A DNA stretch of 64,000 bases from Rhodobacteraceae bacterium (ex Bugula neritina AB1) (GTDB lineage: Bacteria; Pseudomonadota; Alphaproteobacteria; Rhodobacterales; Rhodobacteraceae), in NCBI GenBank assembly GCA_001730095.1, contig MDLF01000085.1, forward strand, positions 180,053 to 244,052, read 5' to 3'. Below, in pieces: positions 35,999-45,228 of the stretch; position 1 is the stretch's first letter; each line of letters starts with the position of its first letter. Under the pieces are notes generated by a model. The model saw only the letters and a program-made list of their open reading frames with translations, did no database searches and was not told the origin of the DNA. A program made the translations under genes and the position numbers.

Positions 35999-36532
35999 TC
36001 AATTTGATTTCCGGCCCGGACGGAAGGGCAGCGGCATCACCGGCACACCCTCCTCAATCAGCTCCCGCGCGTCTTCCAGCTTTGCCTCGCCGTGGATCGC
36101 CCGCTCTGGCGCCTCGCCCAGATGCATGGCCCGGGCTTCCTTCACAAAGCTGTCGCCGACATAGTCCGAGTTTTCCTCGACCTTCTTGCGCAGCTCGCTC
36201 AGCGCCTTTTCAACCTCTCCCGAGGGGCGGCTGAGCATGCCCGGGCTGGTAAGGGCAGAGGCTGCAGGCGCCGGTGCCCCAGGGACCGGTGCCGCTGTAG
36301 ACCGGTCCGCCGCAGAGTGATCTGGGGCCGTCCGCTCCGGCTCGCCGACTGCCGACACCGCCTTGCGTCCAGGGCGCACCCGCGGCGCCATGATTGCCTT
36401 TTCTACATCGGTGCCGCCGCATAGGGCACAGGACACCATCCCGGCTGCCGCCAGCTTGTCAAAAGCCGCCGCCGACTGGAACCAGCTGTCGAACTCATGG
36501 CCGGCCGCGCATTTGAGGCTGTATTGAATCAT
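35999..36532 (-). CDS. DUF1178 family protein
   Basis: 177 residues. The N-terminus MIQYSLKCAAGHEFDSWFQS followed by FDKLAAAGMVSCALCGGTDV gives a CxxxH...CxxC arrangement that could bind zinc as a ribbon. A proline- and alanine-rich linker (about 60-95) and a conserved C-terminal region with EARAMHLGEAPERAIHGEAK and EEGVPVMPLPF follow. This matches DUF1178, which is widespread in alphaproteobacteria and of unknown function. It is probably cotranscribed with the SDR downstream. Confidence 0.88.
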   Translation of the reverse strand: MIQYSLKCAAGHEFDSWFQSAAAFDKLAAAGMVSCALCGGTDVEKAIMAPRVRPGRKAVSAVGEPERTAPDHSAADRSTAAPVPGAPAPAASALTSPGMLSRPSGEVEKALSELRKKVEENSDYVGDSFVKEARAMHLGEAPERAIHGEAKLEDARELIEEGVPVMPLPFRPGRKSN

Positions 36533-36610
36533 GTCTTTCCTCTTAGCAGGAAAAGCTGATTAAATCTGCCTGTCCGCCAAGCGCAAGAGGTCTCTGTGTC
36601 ACCTGTGCCG

Positions 36611-37384
36611 CTACCGCGCGGCCTTTGGTGCCTTCAGCCGCATCCGCAGCCGGGCGATCAGCTCCTGCTGCGGCACATCTGCCTCCACCGCAAGGCGCCG
36701 CAGTCCGAAATGCACATGCGCCATTTCCCGGTAGTAGCCCGCAAAGACATAGTTGATGGTGGCCCCGGCCACAGCCCCCGCAACCGGCACCGCCTGCGCC
36801 GCCAGTTTCTGTCCCAGAACCGCACCCAGCTTGGGTGCCACCTGGGCAATCAGCTTGTGCAGGGCGCCGGGCAGCCCCAGCCGGGCAGAGACAAAGCCCA
36901 GATCCGCCCCGTCATCCTCTGCCAGCGGCCCCGCCGTGGCAAAGACTTGGATGCAGTCAAAAGTCACGTTCTCCGAGTCCGGGTCAAAGCCCTCCGCCGC
37001 CGCGGCGCTCTGAATGCTACGCAGCAGAAAGGCTGTTGTTGCGGGCAGCTCTACCAAGGCGCCGGGCAGCCCGGCTGCGCCCCCCGCAGCACCCATGGCC
37101 GCGCTCACCAGCCTGTCAACGCCGGGTTTCTGATCCGGCACCAGGCGGCGCGACCGGCTGGCGCCCTTCATGGCCGCCCGCAAGGCAGTCTCCGTGGCGC
37201 CGGTCAGCCCGGCCCGCAGCGGCTCTGGCAGCCGCTCCAGCAGGCTCTCGCCGCTGCCACCCAGCCGGTTCAACAACTCCACGCCAGCGCCGCCCGCCCC
37301 CCGGTAGCGCGCCGCAAGCGCATCCAGCTCCGCCTCGATCTCTTGCGGGGTATAGGCCCGCGCCTTTGTCAGAAACTCTGCCAC
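36611..37384 (-). CDS. EcsC family protein
   Basis: 257 residues from a GTG at 37382-37384 (MAEFLTKARAYTPQEIEAEL), chosen because GAGGAG lies 6 bases upstream; an ATG seven codons earlier also lies in frame. The body is alanine- and glycine-rich with amphipathic helices (LVSAAMGAAGGAAGLPGALV and VAGAVAGATINYVFAGYYR) matching the EcsC domain named after the Bacillus ABC-transporter gene. No function is established in proteobacteria; membrane association is suspected. The GNAT gene upstream on the same strand ends 47 bases before it. Confidence 0.82.
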   Translation of the reverse strand: MAEFLTKARAYTPQEIEAELDALAARYRGAGGAGVELLNRLGGSGESLLERLPEPLRAGLTGATETALRAAMKGASRSRRLVPDQKPGVDRLVSAAMGAAGGAAGLPGALVELPATTAFLLRSIQSAAAAEGFDPDSENVTFDCIQVFATAGPLAEDDGADLGFVSARLGLPGALHKLIAQVAPKLGAVLGQKLAAQAVPVAGAVAGATINYVFAGYYREMAHVHFGLRRLAVEADVPQQELIARLRMRLKAPKAAR

Positions 37385-37431
37385 ATGTGTCTCCTCTGCC
37401 CTCATAAAGATCGGCAGGGAGCCGCCTGATT

Positions 37432-37920
37432 TCAAGCCTGCCAGCGGCTGACCCGGCCCTGGATGCCCTGCCAGGCACCCGCCTGCAGCGCCAGCCCCAG
37501 CACCCGCTCCGGGTTGGTGGGCGGCGGCATTTCGACCCCTTCCAGCCGGGTAAAGCCGAAGCGCTGGTAATAGGGGGCATCGCCCACCAGCATCACCCTG
37601 CCCCAGCCGGTTTCCTCTGCCTTGGCGAGACTGTCGCGAATCAAAGATCCGCCCAGCCCTTCGCCCTGGCGGGTCGGATGCACCGCCACCGGCCCCAGCA
37701 GCAGCGCAGGTGCTGCGCCAATCAGAACCGGCCAATAGCGGATCGCTGCCGCCAGAATGCCATCGCTGTCGCGCGCAACCTCGCTCAGGCTTGCAACCGG
37801 CGGCACACCATCACGCAGACGGTAGGACGACAGCGCCTCGCGCCCGGGCGCAAAGCACAGGTCATAAAGCGCCTCAACCTCCCACCGGTCGTCCGGCTGT
37901 TCTGCCCTCAACTCGATCAC
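37432..37920 (-). CDS. GNAT family N-acetyltransferase
   Basis: 162 residues from a GTG at 37918-37920, preceded by GGAGG. The acetyl-CoA binding motif A is LLLGPVAVHPTRQGEGLGGS then LIRDSLAKAEETGW (Q/RxxGxG/A). The VMLVGDAPYYQRFGFTRLEG stretch is the typical C-terminal part of this YhbS-like branch. The substrate is unknown and could be a small amine or a protein N-terminus. It lies upstream of EcsC on the same strand and diverges from the flavin reductase, with about 98 bases between. Confidence 0.85.
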   Translation of the reverse strand: MIELRAEQPDDRWEVEALYDLCFAPGREALSSYRLRDGVPPVASLSEVARDSDGILAAAIRYWPVLIGAAPALLLGPVAVHPTRQGEGLGGSLIRDSLAKAEETGWGRVMLVGDAPYYQRFGFTRLEGVEMPPPTNPERVLGLALQAGAWQGIQGRVSRWQA

Positions 37921-38018
37921 GCCGCCCCTGCCTCCGCATTCTTCCTTGCAGGCTGGCGTTTGGCCTAGCATGCGCGTAAGCCTTGGGCAAACATCTATGA
38001 ACTGCGCAGGAAACAGAA

Positions 38019-38624
38019 ATGTTCTACCGCCCCGAGGACGGCCACGGCCTGCCCCACAATCCGTTCAACGCCATCGTCACCCCCCGGCCCATCGGCTGGA
38101 TCTCCACCCGGTCCGCCGACGGGGTGAACAACCTGGCCCCCTATTCGTTTTTCAACGCGGTGGCCTATACGCCGCCGCAGGTGATGTTTGCTTCCACCAG
38201 CAGCAAACCGGATCAGGCAGGCACCAAGGATTCGGTCGCCAATATCGAAGCCACCGGCGTCTTTTGCGTCAACGTGGTGTCCTACGCGCTGCGCGACGCG
38301 ATGAACGCAAGCTCTGCCGCCCTGCCCAAAGACGTGGATGAGTTCACCCATGCAGGCCTTGAGGTCGCAGACTGCAAAACCATCGCCTGCGCCCGTGTGG
38401 CCGCCGCGCCTGCAGCCCTTGAATGCAAGCTGACGCAGATCGTCACCCTGCCGGGCGAAGCCAACAAGGTGGTGTTCGGCGAGGTGACAGGCGTGCATCT
38501 GCGCGATGACTGCCTGAAAGAGGGCACCTTTGACGTCACCACCTTCCAGCCGCTGGCCCGCCTCGGCTACCGTGACTATTCCGTGGTGCGCGACCTGTTC
38601 CCGCTCACCCGCCCCGGTGAATGA
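38019..38624 (+). CDS. Flavin reductase-like FMN-binding split-barrel protein
   Basis: 201 residues. The N-terminus MFYRPEDGHGLPHNPFNAIV followed by TPRPIGWISTRSADGVNNLA is the hallmark of the flavin reductase-like domain; NLAPYSFFNAVAYTPPQVMF and FCVNVVSYALRDAMNASSA contribute FMN contacts. Proteins of this group bind FMN and reduce it with NAD(P)H or act as oxidoreductases. The partner is unknown. The stop overlaps the first possible ATG of the acetyltransferase gene, so the two are probably cotranscribed. Confidence 0.88.
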   Translation: MFYRPEDGHGLPHNPFNAIVTPRPIGWISTRSADGVNNLAPYSFFNAVAYTPPQVMFASTSSKPDQAGTKDSVANIEATGVFCVNVVSYALRDAMNASSAALPKDVDEFTHAGLEVADCKTIACARVAAAPAALECKLTQIVTLPGEANKVVFGEVTGVHLRDDCLKEGTFDVTTFQPLARLGYRDYSVVRDLFPLTRPGE

Positions 38625-38632
38625 GGCCCGCC

Positions 38633-39274
38633 ATGCCGCTTCCTGATCCCCGCAAGCGCAACCCGATCATCCTGCCCGATGGCACGCCCCACGCGGGCAC
38701 CGTCATGCTGTCCCAGGTTCTGGATCACCCCAATATCCAGGCAGGCGATTATTCCTATGCTTCAGATTTCCAGGTGCCGGAAAACTGGGCCCAGCACCTG
38801 GCCCCATACCTGTTCCCCGGCGCCCGCGAACGGCTGCTGATCGGCTGTTTCTGCCAGATTGCCCATGGGGTGCGCTTTATCACCTCCTCGGCCAATCACG
38901 CCCAGGATGGGCTCAGCTGCTATCCTTTCCCGGTGTTTGACCCGGCCCAGATGGCAGGCTACCAGCCAGATACCCGCGACACGGTGATCGGCAACGACGT
39001 CTGGATCGGCTACGGCGCCCTGATCCTGCCCGGCGCCCGCATCGGCGACGGCGCCATCATCGGCGCTGGCGCCGTGGTGCGCGGCTCCATCCCGCCCTAT
39101 GCCATCGTCACCGGCAACCCGGGCGCGGTGCAAAGCTTCCGCTTCCCGAAACCCCAGATCGCCCGCCTTCTCAGCCTCAAATGGTGGGACTGGCCAGCCG
39201 AGCTGCTGACTCGCGCCGAACCCGCCCTCCTCGCGGGGGACCTCGACATGCTGGAAACCCTCGCCCCCGACTGA
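38633..39274 (+). CDS. CatB/Vat-type O-acetyltransferase (hexapeptide repeat)
   Basis: 213 residues from the ATG at 38633 (MPLPDPRKRNPIILPDGTPH), preceded by GAGG; an ATG at 38621 overlapping the flavin reductase stop is also possible. The left-handed beta-helix is visible as VIGNDVWIGYGALILPGARI then GDGAIIGAGAVVRGSIPPYA. The catalytic His of xenobiotic acetyltransferases is probably in SSANHAQDG, and AIVTGNPGAV with KWWDWP at the end is typical. Family members acetylate chloramphenicol, streptogramins or sugars. A natural sugar or small-molecule substrate is more likely here than drug resistance. Confidence 0.85.
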   Translation: MPLPDPRKRNPIILPDGTPHAGTVMLSQVLDHPNIQAGDYSYASDFQVPENWAQHLAPYLFPGARERLLIGCFCQIAHGVRFITSSANHAQDGLSCYPFPVFDPAQMAGYQPDTRDTVIGNDVWIGYGALILPGARIGDGAIIGAGAVVRGSIPPYAIVTGNPGAVQSFRFPKPQIARLLSLKWWDWPAELLTRAEPALLAGDLDMLETLAPD

Positions 39275-39326
39275 CCTTGCCCCCATGCCCTTGCTGGTAT
39301 GGCGGGCCCCAAGCCCCCTCAAACAA

Positions 39327-39360
39327 GAAAGCCCGCAGTCCTCAGAACTGCGGGCTTTTC
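39327..39360. terminator. Bidirectional terminator between acetyltransferase and sulP
   Basis: AAGCCCGCAGT and ACTGCGGGCTT form an 11-bp stem around CCTCAGA, with A-run before and T-run after. It sits between convergent genes and can serve both strands. Confidence 0.9.
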
Positions 39361-39379
39361 CTTTTGCACTCCGAACCGC

Positions 39380-41023
39380 TCAGTGGCCGCCCAGGACCCC
39401 GGTCTTGACCGAGTAATCCACCGCGATCTCATATTCAGGGTCGTCATCGCTGTCGACCATCAGGTGGCCCGCTTTGGCCAGCAGCTGGTGGCAGTCGCGG
39501 CTCAGGTGCCGCAGAACCACTTTCTTACCCTCGGCCTCATACTTCCCGGCAAGCGATTCAACCGCCTGCAATGCCGACTGATCCACCACCCGGCTGCGCG
39601 CAAAATCGACAATCACATGATCCGGGTCGCCTGCCACATCAAACAGCTCGATGAACCCGTCGGTGGAGCCAAAGAACAGCGGCCCCTCGATCTCATAGAC
39701 CTTGGCGCCCTTGTCGCTTTCGGACTCGCGGGTATAGGCGTGAATGCGGCGCGCGTTGTTCCAGGCATAGGCCAGCGCCGAGACAATGACACCGACAACC
39801 ACAGCAATCGCCAGGTCGGTCATCACGGTCACCACCGTCACCAGCACGATCACAAAGGCGTCCATCATCGGCACTTTGGTCATGATCTTCAGGCTGTTCC
39901 AGGCGAAGGTGCCGATCACCACCATGAACATCACGCCCACCAGCGCCGCCAGCGGGATCTGCTCAATCAGCGGCGAGGCCGCCACGATGAACAGCAAAAG
40001 GAACAGCGCTGCAGTAATCCCCGCAATCCGCGTCCGTCCGCCGGATTTCACATTGATCATCGACTGGCCGATCATCGCACAGCCGCCCATGCCGCCAAAG
40101 AAGCCGGTGACCACATTCGATGCGCCCTGCGCAATGCATTCCTGGCTAGCCCCGCCGCGCTTGCCGGTGATCTCACCAACCAGGTTCAGGGTCAGCAGGC
40201 TCTCGATCAGGCCGATGGCCGCCAGAATGACCGCATAGGGCAGGATGATCCACAGGGTCTCCAGCGTGAAGGGCGCAAGCGCCGTGCCATAAAGCCCCTC
40301 ACCGCTGCCAAACGGGTTGTGGAACGCCGGGAAACCGCCCTTGATCGAGGCCATATCGCCCACGGTCGGCACGTCAATGTTCAGCGCAATGACCAGAACC
40401 GCCACAACGCCGATCCCCGCCAGCGGCGCCGGGATAACGGATGTGATCTTTGGCATCCCCCAGATGATCAGCATGGTGAGGCCAACCAGTCCCAGCATCA
40501 TATAAAGCTGCATCCCGCCCAGCCATTCTTCGCCACCAGAACCCGGCACCTTGAACTGGGTCAGCTGCGCCAGGAAAATCACGATCGCCAGACCGTTCAC
40601 AAAGCCCAGCATCACCGGATGCGGCACCAGCCGGATGAACTTGCCCCAATGCATGACGCCCGCGATGATCTGCAGAATGCCCATCAGAACCACAGTGGCA
40701 AAGAGATATTCCACCCCATGCTGCGCCACCAGCGCCACCATCACCACCGCCAGGGCCCCCGTCGCGCCGGAGATCATCCCGGGCCGGCCGCCGAACACTG
40801 CAGTGATCAGCCCCACCATAAAGGCCGCATAAAGCCCCACCAGCGGATGCACCCCGGCAACAAAGGCAAAGGCAACGGCCTCTGGCACCAGCGCCAGCGC
40901 CACAGTAAGGCCCGACAGCAATTCGGTGCGCACGCGGCCCACGGTAAAGCCCTCGTCCTGCATGATCGAAAGATTGGGCGGGGAAATCTGCTTGGCCAGC
41001 AAAGCCATGGCTGCGCGTTTCAT
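39380..41023 (-). CDS. SulP family anion transporter with STAS domain
   Basis: 547 residues from the ATG at 41021-41023 (MKRAAMALLAKQISPPNLSI). About 11-12 membrane segments include the family motif LTVALALVPEAVAFAFVAGV near the N-terminus and GGRPGMISGATGALAVVMVA. A C-terminal STAS domain of about 110 residues (DHVIVDFARSRVVDQSALQA) is cytoplasmic. SulP proteins move sulfate, bicarbonate or other anions, often with Na+ or H+. The ion is not predictable. The gene is single on the minus strand and ends at the bidirectional terminator. Confidence 0.92.
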   Translation of the reverse strand: MKRAAMALLAKQISPPNLSIMQDEGFTVGRVRTELLSGLTVALALVPEAVAFAFVAGVHPLVGLYAAFMVGLITAVFGGRPGMISGATGALAVVMVALVAQHGVEYLFATVVLMGILQIIAGVMHWGKFIRLVPHPVMLGFVNGLAIVIFLAQLTQFKVPGSGGEEWLGGMQLYMMLGLVGLTMLIIWGMPKITSVIPAPLAGIGVVAVLVIALNIDVPTVGDMASIKGGFPAFHNPFGSGEGLYGTALAPFTLETLWIILPYAVILAAIGLIESLLTLNLVGEITGKRGGASQECIAQGASNVVTGFFGGMGGCAMIGQSMINVKSGGRTRIAGITAALFLLLFIVAASPLIEQIPLAALVGVMFMVVIGTFAWNSLKIMTKVPMMDAFVIVLVTVVTVMTDLAIAVVVGVIVSALAYAWNNARRIHAYTRESESDKGAKVYEIEGPLFFGSTDGFIELFDVAGDPDHVIVDFARSRVVDQSALQAVESLAGKYEAEGKKVVLRHLSRDCHQLLAKAGHLMVDSDDDPEYEIAVDYSVKTGVLGGH

Positions 41024-41594
41024 AAGGTATACCTGTGCTCGGGAGGAAAGCTGTTGCGCCGCCCCTAGCGGAAATGCGCCTTTGGGGCAAGGGTGCGGCG
41101 CCGGGGAGTTCCTGTCGCGCGGCCAAATATAGCACCATCCGCCTGCCATTCACCGCTTCAACCGCAGTGTGATCCTTGCAGAAATGAAAGGCGCGTTCCG
41201 CTTCACTGTCCGGCACGGGCAGGAGCAGAGGCACGGGTAACCGCAGGAACTCACCCGGCTGCCTGAAAGCTCCGATACAGCCCTTGCCGGTTTTCTGGTC
41301 CCTGGCAAAATCCGCGACCTTGTGAACGGACGCCCGCGCCATATCCCGCCCCCTCGCCTGTACGGCATTTCCCGGCGCAAATTGCCCCCGCTCGTTCATC
41401 TTTCTCCAAATACTCATGCCCCGCTCCCGGCAGGCGGCTGTGCCCCCAAGAGAAGACCCCCCGCCCTCGCCGTGCCCGCCCGCTGTACAGCGGGTGCCAG
41501 GCGGCGCCCCCGTCACCCCCTGTTGAACACCCCGCCCTTGCCAAATCCGGCCCCGCTTGCGCATATCCTCATAGCAGCATCAGGAGGGCAAAAC
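41024..41594. other. Long intergenic region between sulP and mtnP
   Basis: 571 bp between divergent genes. A minus-strand frame (start 41346, MARASVHKVADFARDQKTGK) is open and protein-like for about 75 codons, but it has no clear ribosome site, moderate third-position GC and runs on into the sulP frame region. I do not call it a gene. The mtnP side has the ribosome site AGGAGGG at 41583-41589. No hairpin or operator stands out. Confidence 0.45.
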
Positions 41595-42473
41595 TTGACC
41601 AAGGAAACCATGATCGCCGTGATCGGCGGCTCCGGCATTTATGACATCGACGGGCTGGAAGGCGCCGAATGGGTCACGGTCGACACGCCCTGGGGGGCGC
41701 CGTCGGACCAGATCCTGACCGGCAGTCTGGACGGCGTCAAAATGGCCTTTCTGCCCCGCCACGGCCGCGGCCATGTGCATTCCCCGACCCAAGTTCCCTA
41801 CCGCGCCAATATCGACGCGCTGAAGCGGCTGGGGGTCACCGATGTGTTCTCCGTCTCTGCCTGCGGCTCCTTCCGCGAGGAAATGGCGCCGGGTGATTTT
41901 GTGGTTGTGGATCAATTCATTGACCGCACATTTGCCCGCGAGAAAAGCTTCTTTGGCACCGGCTGCGTGGCCCATGTCAGCGTGGCACATCCCACCTGCG
42001 AACGGCTGTCGGACGCAGCCGAAGCGGCGGCCAAGGATGCAGGGATCAAGATCCACCGCGGCGGCACCTACCTGTGCATGGAGGGGCCGCAGTTCTCCTC
42101 GATGGCCGAAAGCAAACTCTACCGCGCGCAATGGGGCTGCGATGTGATCGGCATGACCAATATGCCCGAAGCCAAGCTCGCCCGTGAGGCAGAGCTGTGT
42201 TACGCCTCGGTGGCCATGGTCACCGATTACGACAGCTGGCACCCAGAGCATGGCGCGGTGGAGATCACCGATATCATTGCCACGTTGCAGGGCAACTCTG
42301 CCAACGCCCGCGAACTGGTCCGCCGCCTGCCCGCCCTTCTGGGCAAAGAGCGCAAGGACTGCCCGCATGGTTGCGACACCGCACTGGAATACGCCATCAT
42401 GACCGCGCCTGAAAAACGCGACCCGGCGCTCTTGGCAAAACTGGACGCGGTTGCCGGCCGGGTGCTGGGCTGA
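41595..42473 (+). CDS. mtnP: S-methyl-5'-thioadenosine phosphorylase
   Basis: 292 residues from a TTG at 41595 (read as MTKETMIAVIGGSGIYDIDG). GGAGGG lies 7 bases before the TTG, while the ATG at 41610 would be over 20 bases away. The enzyme splits methylthioadenosine, the by-product of polyamine synthesis, into adenine and methylthioribose-1-phosphate. GGSGIYDIDG, LPRHGRGHVHSPTQVPYRAN, ACGSFREEMAPGDFV and CMEGPQFSSMAESKLYR are the phosphate and nucleoside binding stretches. The adenine product suits Apt, encoded 2 kb downstream on the same strand. A strong terminator follows. Confidence 0.93.
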   Translation: MTKETMIAVIGGSGIYDIDGLEGAEWVTVDTPWGAPSDQILTGSLDGVKMAFLPRHGRGHVHSPTQVPYRANIDALKRLGVTDVFSVSACGSFREEMAPGDFVVVDQFIDRTFAREKSFFGTGCVAHVSVAHPTCERLSDAAEAAAKDAGIKIHRGGTYLCMEGPQFSSMAESKLYRAQWGCDVIGMTNMPEAKLAREAELCYASVAMVTDYDSWHPEHGAVEITDIIATLQGNSANARELVRRLPALLGKERKDCPHGCDTALEYAIMTAPEKRDPALLAKLDAVAGRVLG

Positions 42474-42502
42474 CCCGCAGCCCGTGCAATCAGCAACGCA
42501 TG

Positions 42503-42530
42503 GGGGTGGTCTTTTCAGGCCGCCCCTTTT
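42503..42530 (+). terminator. Intrinsic terminator of mtnP
   Basis: GGGGTGGTC pairs with GGCCGCCCC (with G-T pairs) around TTTTCA and is followed by TTTT, 30 bases after the mtnP stop. Confidence 0.75.
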
Positions 42531-42639
42531 CATTGCCCCCTGCCGTACCGATATCTGTGCAGCTACAGCCATTGCGGTTCTGTCGAGCATTTCTTGCGAG
42601 CTGTTCGTTTGAGCGTTTCTTTTGATTTCAGGGGGTCTC

Positions 42640-43650
42640 ATGCGGCTGCACGGATTGGACATCGCCCGCTTTCTGGCCTTCTGCGGCATGGTGCTGGTGA
42701 ACTTCCGGATTGCCGCCAAGGTCACCCCAGGCACCGATACCGCATCGCTGCTCACCAACGCGCTGGAAGGGCGGGCCGCAGCGCTGTTTGTGGTGCTGGC
42801 TGGCATCGGCCTGTCGCTGGGCCGCCCGGACCGGGCTGCAATCTTCCGCCGTGCATTGTTCCTGTTCGCGGCCGGGCTGTTGAACCTCACCATTTTCGAG
42901 GCTGACATCCTGCATTTCTACGCGCTCTACTTCCTGCTGGCGCTGCCGTTCCTGACCGCCTCCAGCGGGGCACTCCTGCGGACAGCAGCAGCCGTTGTTC
43001 TCATCGGCTTCATCAGCCTGCTGGCGCTCAACTACGAGGTGCATTGGACCTGGGAGACCCTGGAATACACCGATTTCTGGACTGTTGAAGGCTTCCTGCG
43101 GCATTCCTTCTTTAACGGCTGGCACCCGGTGTTTCCCTGGGCGGCCTTCCTGTTCATCGGCATGTGGGCTGGACGCCTCCCCCTCTCCAGCCGTCGCACT
43201 CAGGCCCATCTGGTCTTATGGGGAACCGCAGCCGCAGGGCTGGGGGTCTTGCCGGGCCTCTTCAACCCGAACCCTGAGCTGGCAGAGCTGTTGGGCACAA
43301 GTTCCATCCCACCCGGCCCCTTCTATGTCATCGCCGCAGCCGGCAGTGCGCTGGCGGTCACCGGGTTGGTGCTGGCCATTACGCCTGCGCTCGACAAAAT
43401 CGGGCTGGCGAAAGGGCTGGCTGCCCCGGGCCGTCAGGCGCTCAGCCTTTATGCCGCGCATATCCTTTTGGGCATGGGCATGCTGGAGATAATGGGCCAG
43501 CTCGACGGCTCACTGAGTACCACCGGCGTGTTCGTCTATTCACTGGGGTTCTGCGCCTTCTCCATGGTGCTGGTGTGGCTGTGGAACATCTTTGCAAAAC
43601 ACGGACCACTTGAGGCGTTGACGCGGTGGACAACCCGTTTCCCCCGTTGA
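42640..43650 (+). CDS. Membrane acyltransferase-like protein (HGSNAT/DUF418-like)
   Basis: 336 residues from the ATG at 42640 (MRLHGLDIARFLAFCGMVLV), preceded by GGGGG. About nine to ten membrane segments are present. The opening RLHGLDIARFLAFCGMVLVN resembles the R-x-x-x-LDxxRG-like start of heparan-acetyltransferase and DUF418 proteins, which move acyl groups across the membrane. GWHPVFPWAAFLFIGMWAGR and APGRQALSLYAAHILLGMGM are further matches to that fold. The acceptor is unknown. LysE follows 54 bases later on the same strand. Confidence 0.75.
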   Translation: MRLHGLDIARFLAFCGMVLVNFRIAAKVTPGTDTASLLTNALEGRAAALFVVLAGIGLSLGRPDRAAIFRRALFLFAAGLLNLTIFEADILHFYALYFLLALPFLTASSGALLRTAAAVVLIGFISLLALNYEVHWTWETLEYTDFWTVEGFLRHSFFNGWHPVFPWAAFLFIGMWAGRLPLSSRRTQAHLVLWGTAAAGLGVLPGLFNPNPELAELLGTSSIPPGPFYVIAAAGSALAVTGLVLAITPALDKIGLAKGLAAPGRQALSLYAAHILLGMGMLEIMGQLDGSLSTTGVFVYSLGFCAFSMVLVWLWNIFAKHGPLEALTRWTTRFPR

Positions 43651-43703
43651 CGCGGGCCTGTTTCCCGGGCTTGCTGCTGGCAGGCTTTTTCCGGGAGACC
43701 CTG

Positions 43704-44333
43704 ATGGACCTGAACCTTTGGCTCGCATTCTGCGCCGCTTCGATTGCCCTGCTGCTGATCCCGGGGCCTACCGTCCTGCTGGTGCTGAGCTATGCACTGT
43801 CCAAAGGTCGGCAGGTCGCTGTGGCGTCGGCCTTTGGCGTCGCTTTGGGAGACTTCATCGCCATGAGCGCCTCTCTGGCGGGGCTGGGCGCGCTGGTGAT
43901 GGCCTCAGCCACGCTGTTTTCAGTGCTGAAATGGGCCGGTGCTGCCTATCTGGTCTGGCTGGGCGTGAAGCTCTGGCGCAGCGCACCGCAGGCAGCCATT
44001 GAACAATTTGCGCCGGACAGCGGCATCAGGGCGCGCGGGGTCTTCGGGCATGCAGCCGCGGTCACTGCGCTGAACCCGAAATCCATCGCCTTTTTCATCG
44101 CCTTCGTGCCGCAGTTCATCCGGCCGGATGCAGGGCTTGCGCCTCAGTTCGCCGTTCTGATTGCCACTTTCGTAGGGCTCGCAGCCTTGAATGCGCTGGC
44201 CTATGCATTGCTGGCTGACAGGCTGCGGAAATGGATCGCCCAGCCTGCAGCTGCCGCGGCGGTGACCCGCACCGGTGGCCTCGCCCTGATCGGAATGGCC
44301 GCAGCCACAGCGCTTCTGCGCCGCCCCGCCTGA
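43704..44333 (+). CDS. LysE/RhtB family amino acid exporter
   Basis: 209 residues from the ATG at 43704 (MDLNLWLAFCAASIALLLIP), preceded by GGGAG. Six membrane segments and the family motif LLLIPGPTVLLVLSYALSKG then GRQVAVASAFGVALGD identify the LysE/RhtB exporters, which remove excess amino acids or homoserine lactone-like compounds. AAYLVWLGVKLWR and ALNPKSIAFFIAFVPQFI are also typical. The substrate is unknown. A weak AGGCCG/CGGCCT hairpin at 44342-44363 may end transcription before apt. Confidence 0.9.
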   Translation: MDLNLWLAFCAASIALLLIPGPTVLLVLSYALSKGRQVAVASAFGVALGDFIAMSASLAGLGALVMASATLFSVLKWAGAAYLVWLGVKLWRSAPQAAIEQFAPDSGIRARGVFGHAAAVTALNPKSIAFFIAFVPQFIRPDAGLAPQFAVLIATFVGLAALNALAYALLADRLRKWIAQPAAAAAVTRTGGLALIGMAAATALLRRPA

Positions 44334-44466
44334 CAGCAACCAGGCCGCACAGCCGTTCGGCCTGCCCCTCTCCCCTCTTGCAAGAAACCTTGGCTTCGGC
44401 CAAACCGCATATGGCCCGGCTGCACTTCAGGGCCGTTTTCATATTTGAGCCAGTGGAGCCGAACCG

Positions 44467-45006
44467 ATGCCTAAGAAGCCCGCCGTCAAGGATTACATCC
44501 GCACCATCGTGGACTTTCCCCACGAAGGGATCATGTTCCGCGATGTGACCACCCTGTTTGCCGACCCGCGCGGCTTTCGCATGGCGATCGACCAGATGCT
44601 GCATCCCTATGCGGGCGAGCAGATCGACAAGGTGGTCGGGCTTGAAGCCCGCGGTTTCATCCTGGGCGGTGCCATTGCGCATCAACTGAGCGTCGGTTTT
44701 GTACCGATCCGCAAAAAGGGCAAACTGCCCGGCACCACCATCAGCCAGGACTACAAGCTGGAATACGGCGAAGCGATTGTGGAAATCCACGATGATGCGA
44801 TCAAGCCGGGCGAGAAAATCCTGGTCGTGGACGACCTCTTGGCCACCGGTGGCACCGCAGGCGCCGGCATCAAGCTGATTGAGCGGCTGGGCGGCGAGAT
44901 CATCTCCTGCGCCTTCATCGTCGATCTGCCGGAACTGGGCGGCCGCAAGCTGCTGGAGGACATGGGCATGGATGTGCATGTGCTCTGCGAATTCGAGGGG
45001 CTTTGA
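44467..45006 (+). CDS. apt: Adenine phosphoribosyltransferase
   Basis: 179 residues. It converts adenine and PRPP to AMP for purine salvage. The PRPP-binding loop is [20 protein letters not shown] near residue 119, the N-terminus has [20 protein letters not shown], and [20 protein letters not shown] and [20 protein letters not shown] are conserved. The ATG at 44467 starts [10 protein letters not shown]. Together with mtnP it allows recovery of the adenine freed from methylthioadenosine. Structured element B begins 24 bases after the stop. Confidence 0.97.
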   Translation: MPKKPAVKDYIRTIVDFPHEGIMFRDVTTLFADPRGFRMAIDQMLHPYAGEQIDKVVGLEARGFILGGAIAHQLSVGFVPIRKKGKLPGTTISQDYKLEYGEAIVEIHDDAIKPGEKILVVDDLLATGGTAGAGIKLIERLGGEIISCAFIVDLPELGGRKLLEDMGMDVHVLCEFEGL

Positions 45007-45029
45007 TCCCGTTCCCCGGCCTGCGGGAA

Positions 45030-45190
45030 GCTCCCGCCGGTCAGACGCCTTTCTGCCGAAAGTCTGTTCCCGTTGGGCATGGCCCCTTCAGGCCCCCTGG
45101 GCCAGAAGGGGCGCGCCGCGCGAATGCGCGGCGCCCGGCCCAAAGCCGCCAGGCGGTCCGGCGCAGCCGGGCAGCCGCGGGTGCGGGAGC
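45030..45190. repeat. Structured intergenic element, copy B
   Basis: 161 bp between convergent apt and the FAD oxidase gene. Outer pairing GCTCCCGC (45030-45037) with GCGGGAGC (45183-45190). First hairpin CAGAC/GTCTG (45042-45066) with an inner TTTC/GAAA. Inner pairing TTGGGC (45073-45078) with GCCCAA (45138-45143) encloses GCCCCTTC/GAAGGGGC (45082-45112, extended by GGCCC/GGGCC) and GCGCCGCGC/GCGCGGCGC (45113-45134). Last hairpin CCGGC/GCCGG (45158-45170) with loop GCA. Same plan as copy A with different stem sequences. Confidence 0.75.
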
Positions 45191-45228
45191 GCTCCGCCGG
45201 TTTGAGACCCCTCCGCCTGCCAGAAGGC

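Noticed and set aside
38633..39274. Reading the CatB/Vat-like protein as an antibiotic resistance gene
   Set aside because: The hexapeptide acetyltransferase family is broad, no mobile element is nearby, and the gene sits with a flavin reductase in normal chromosomal context.
41120..41346. Possible short minus-strand gene upstream of sulP
   Set aside because: About 75 protein-like codons, but no ribosome site, only moderate third-base GC, and no family match. Conservation data would be needed.
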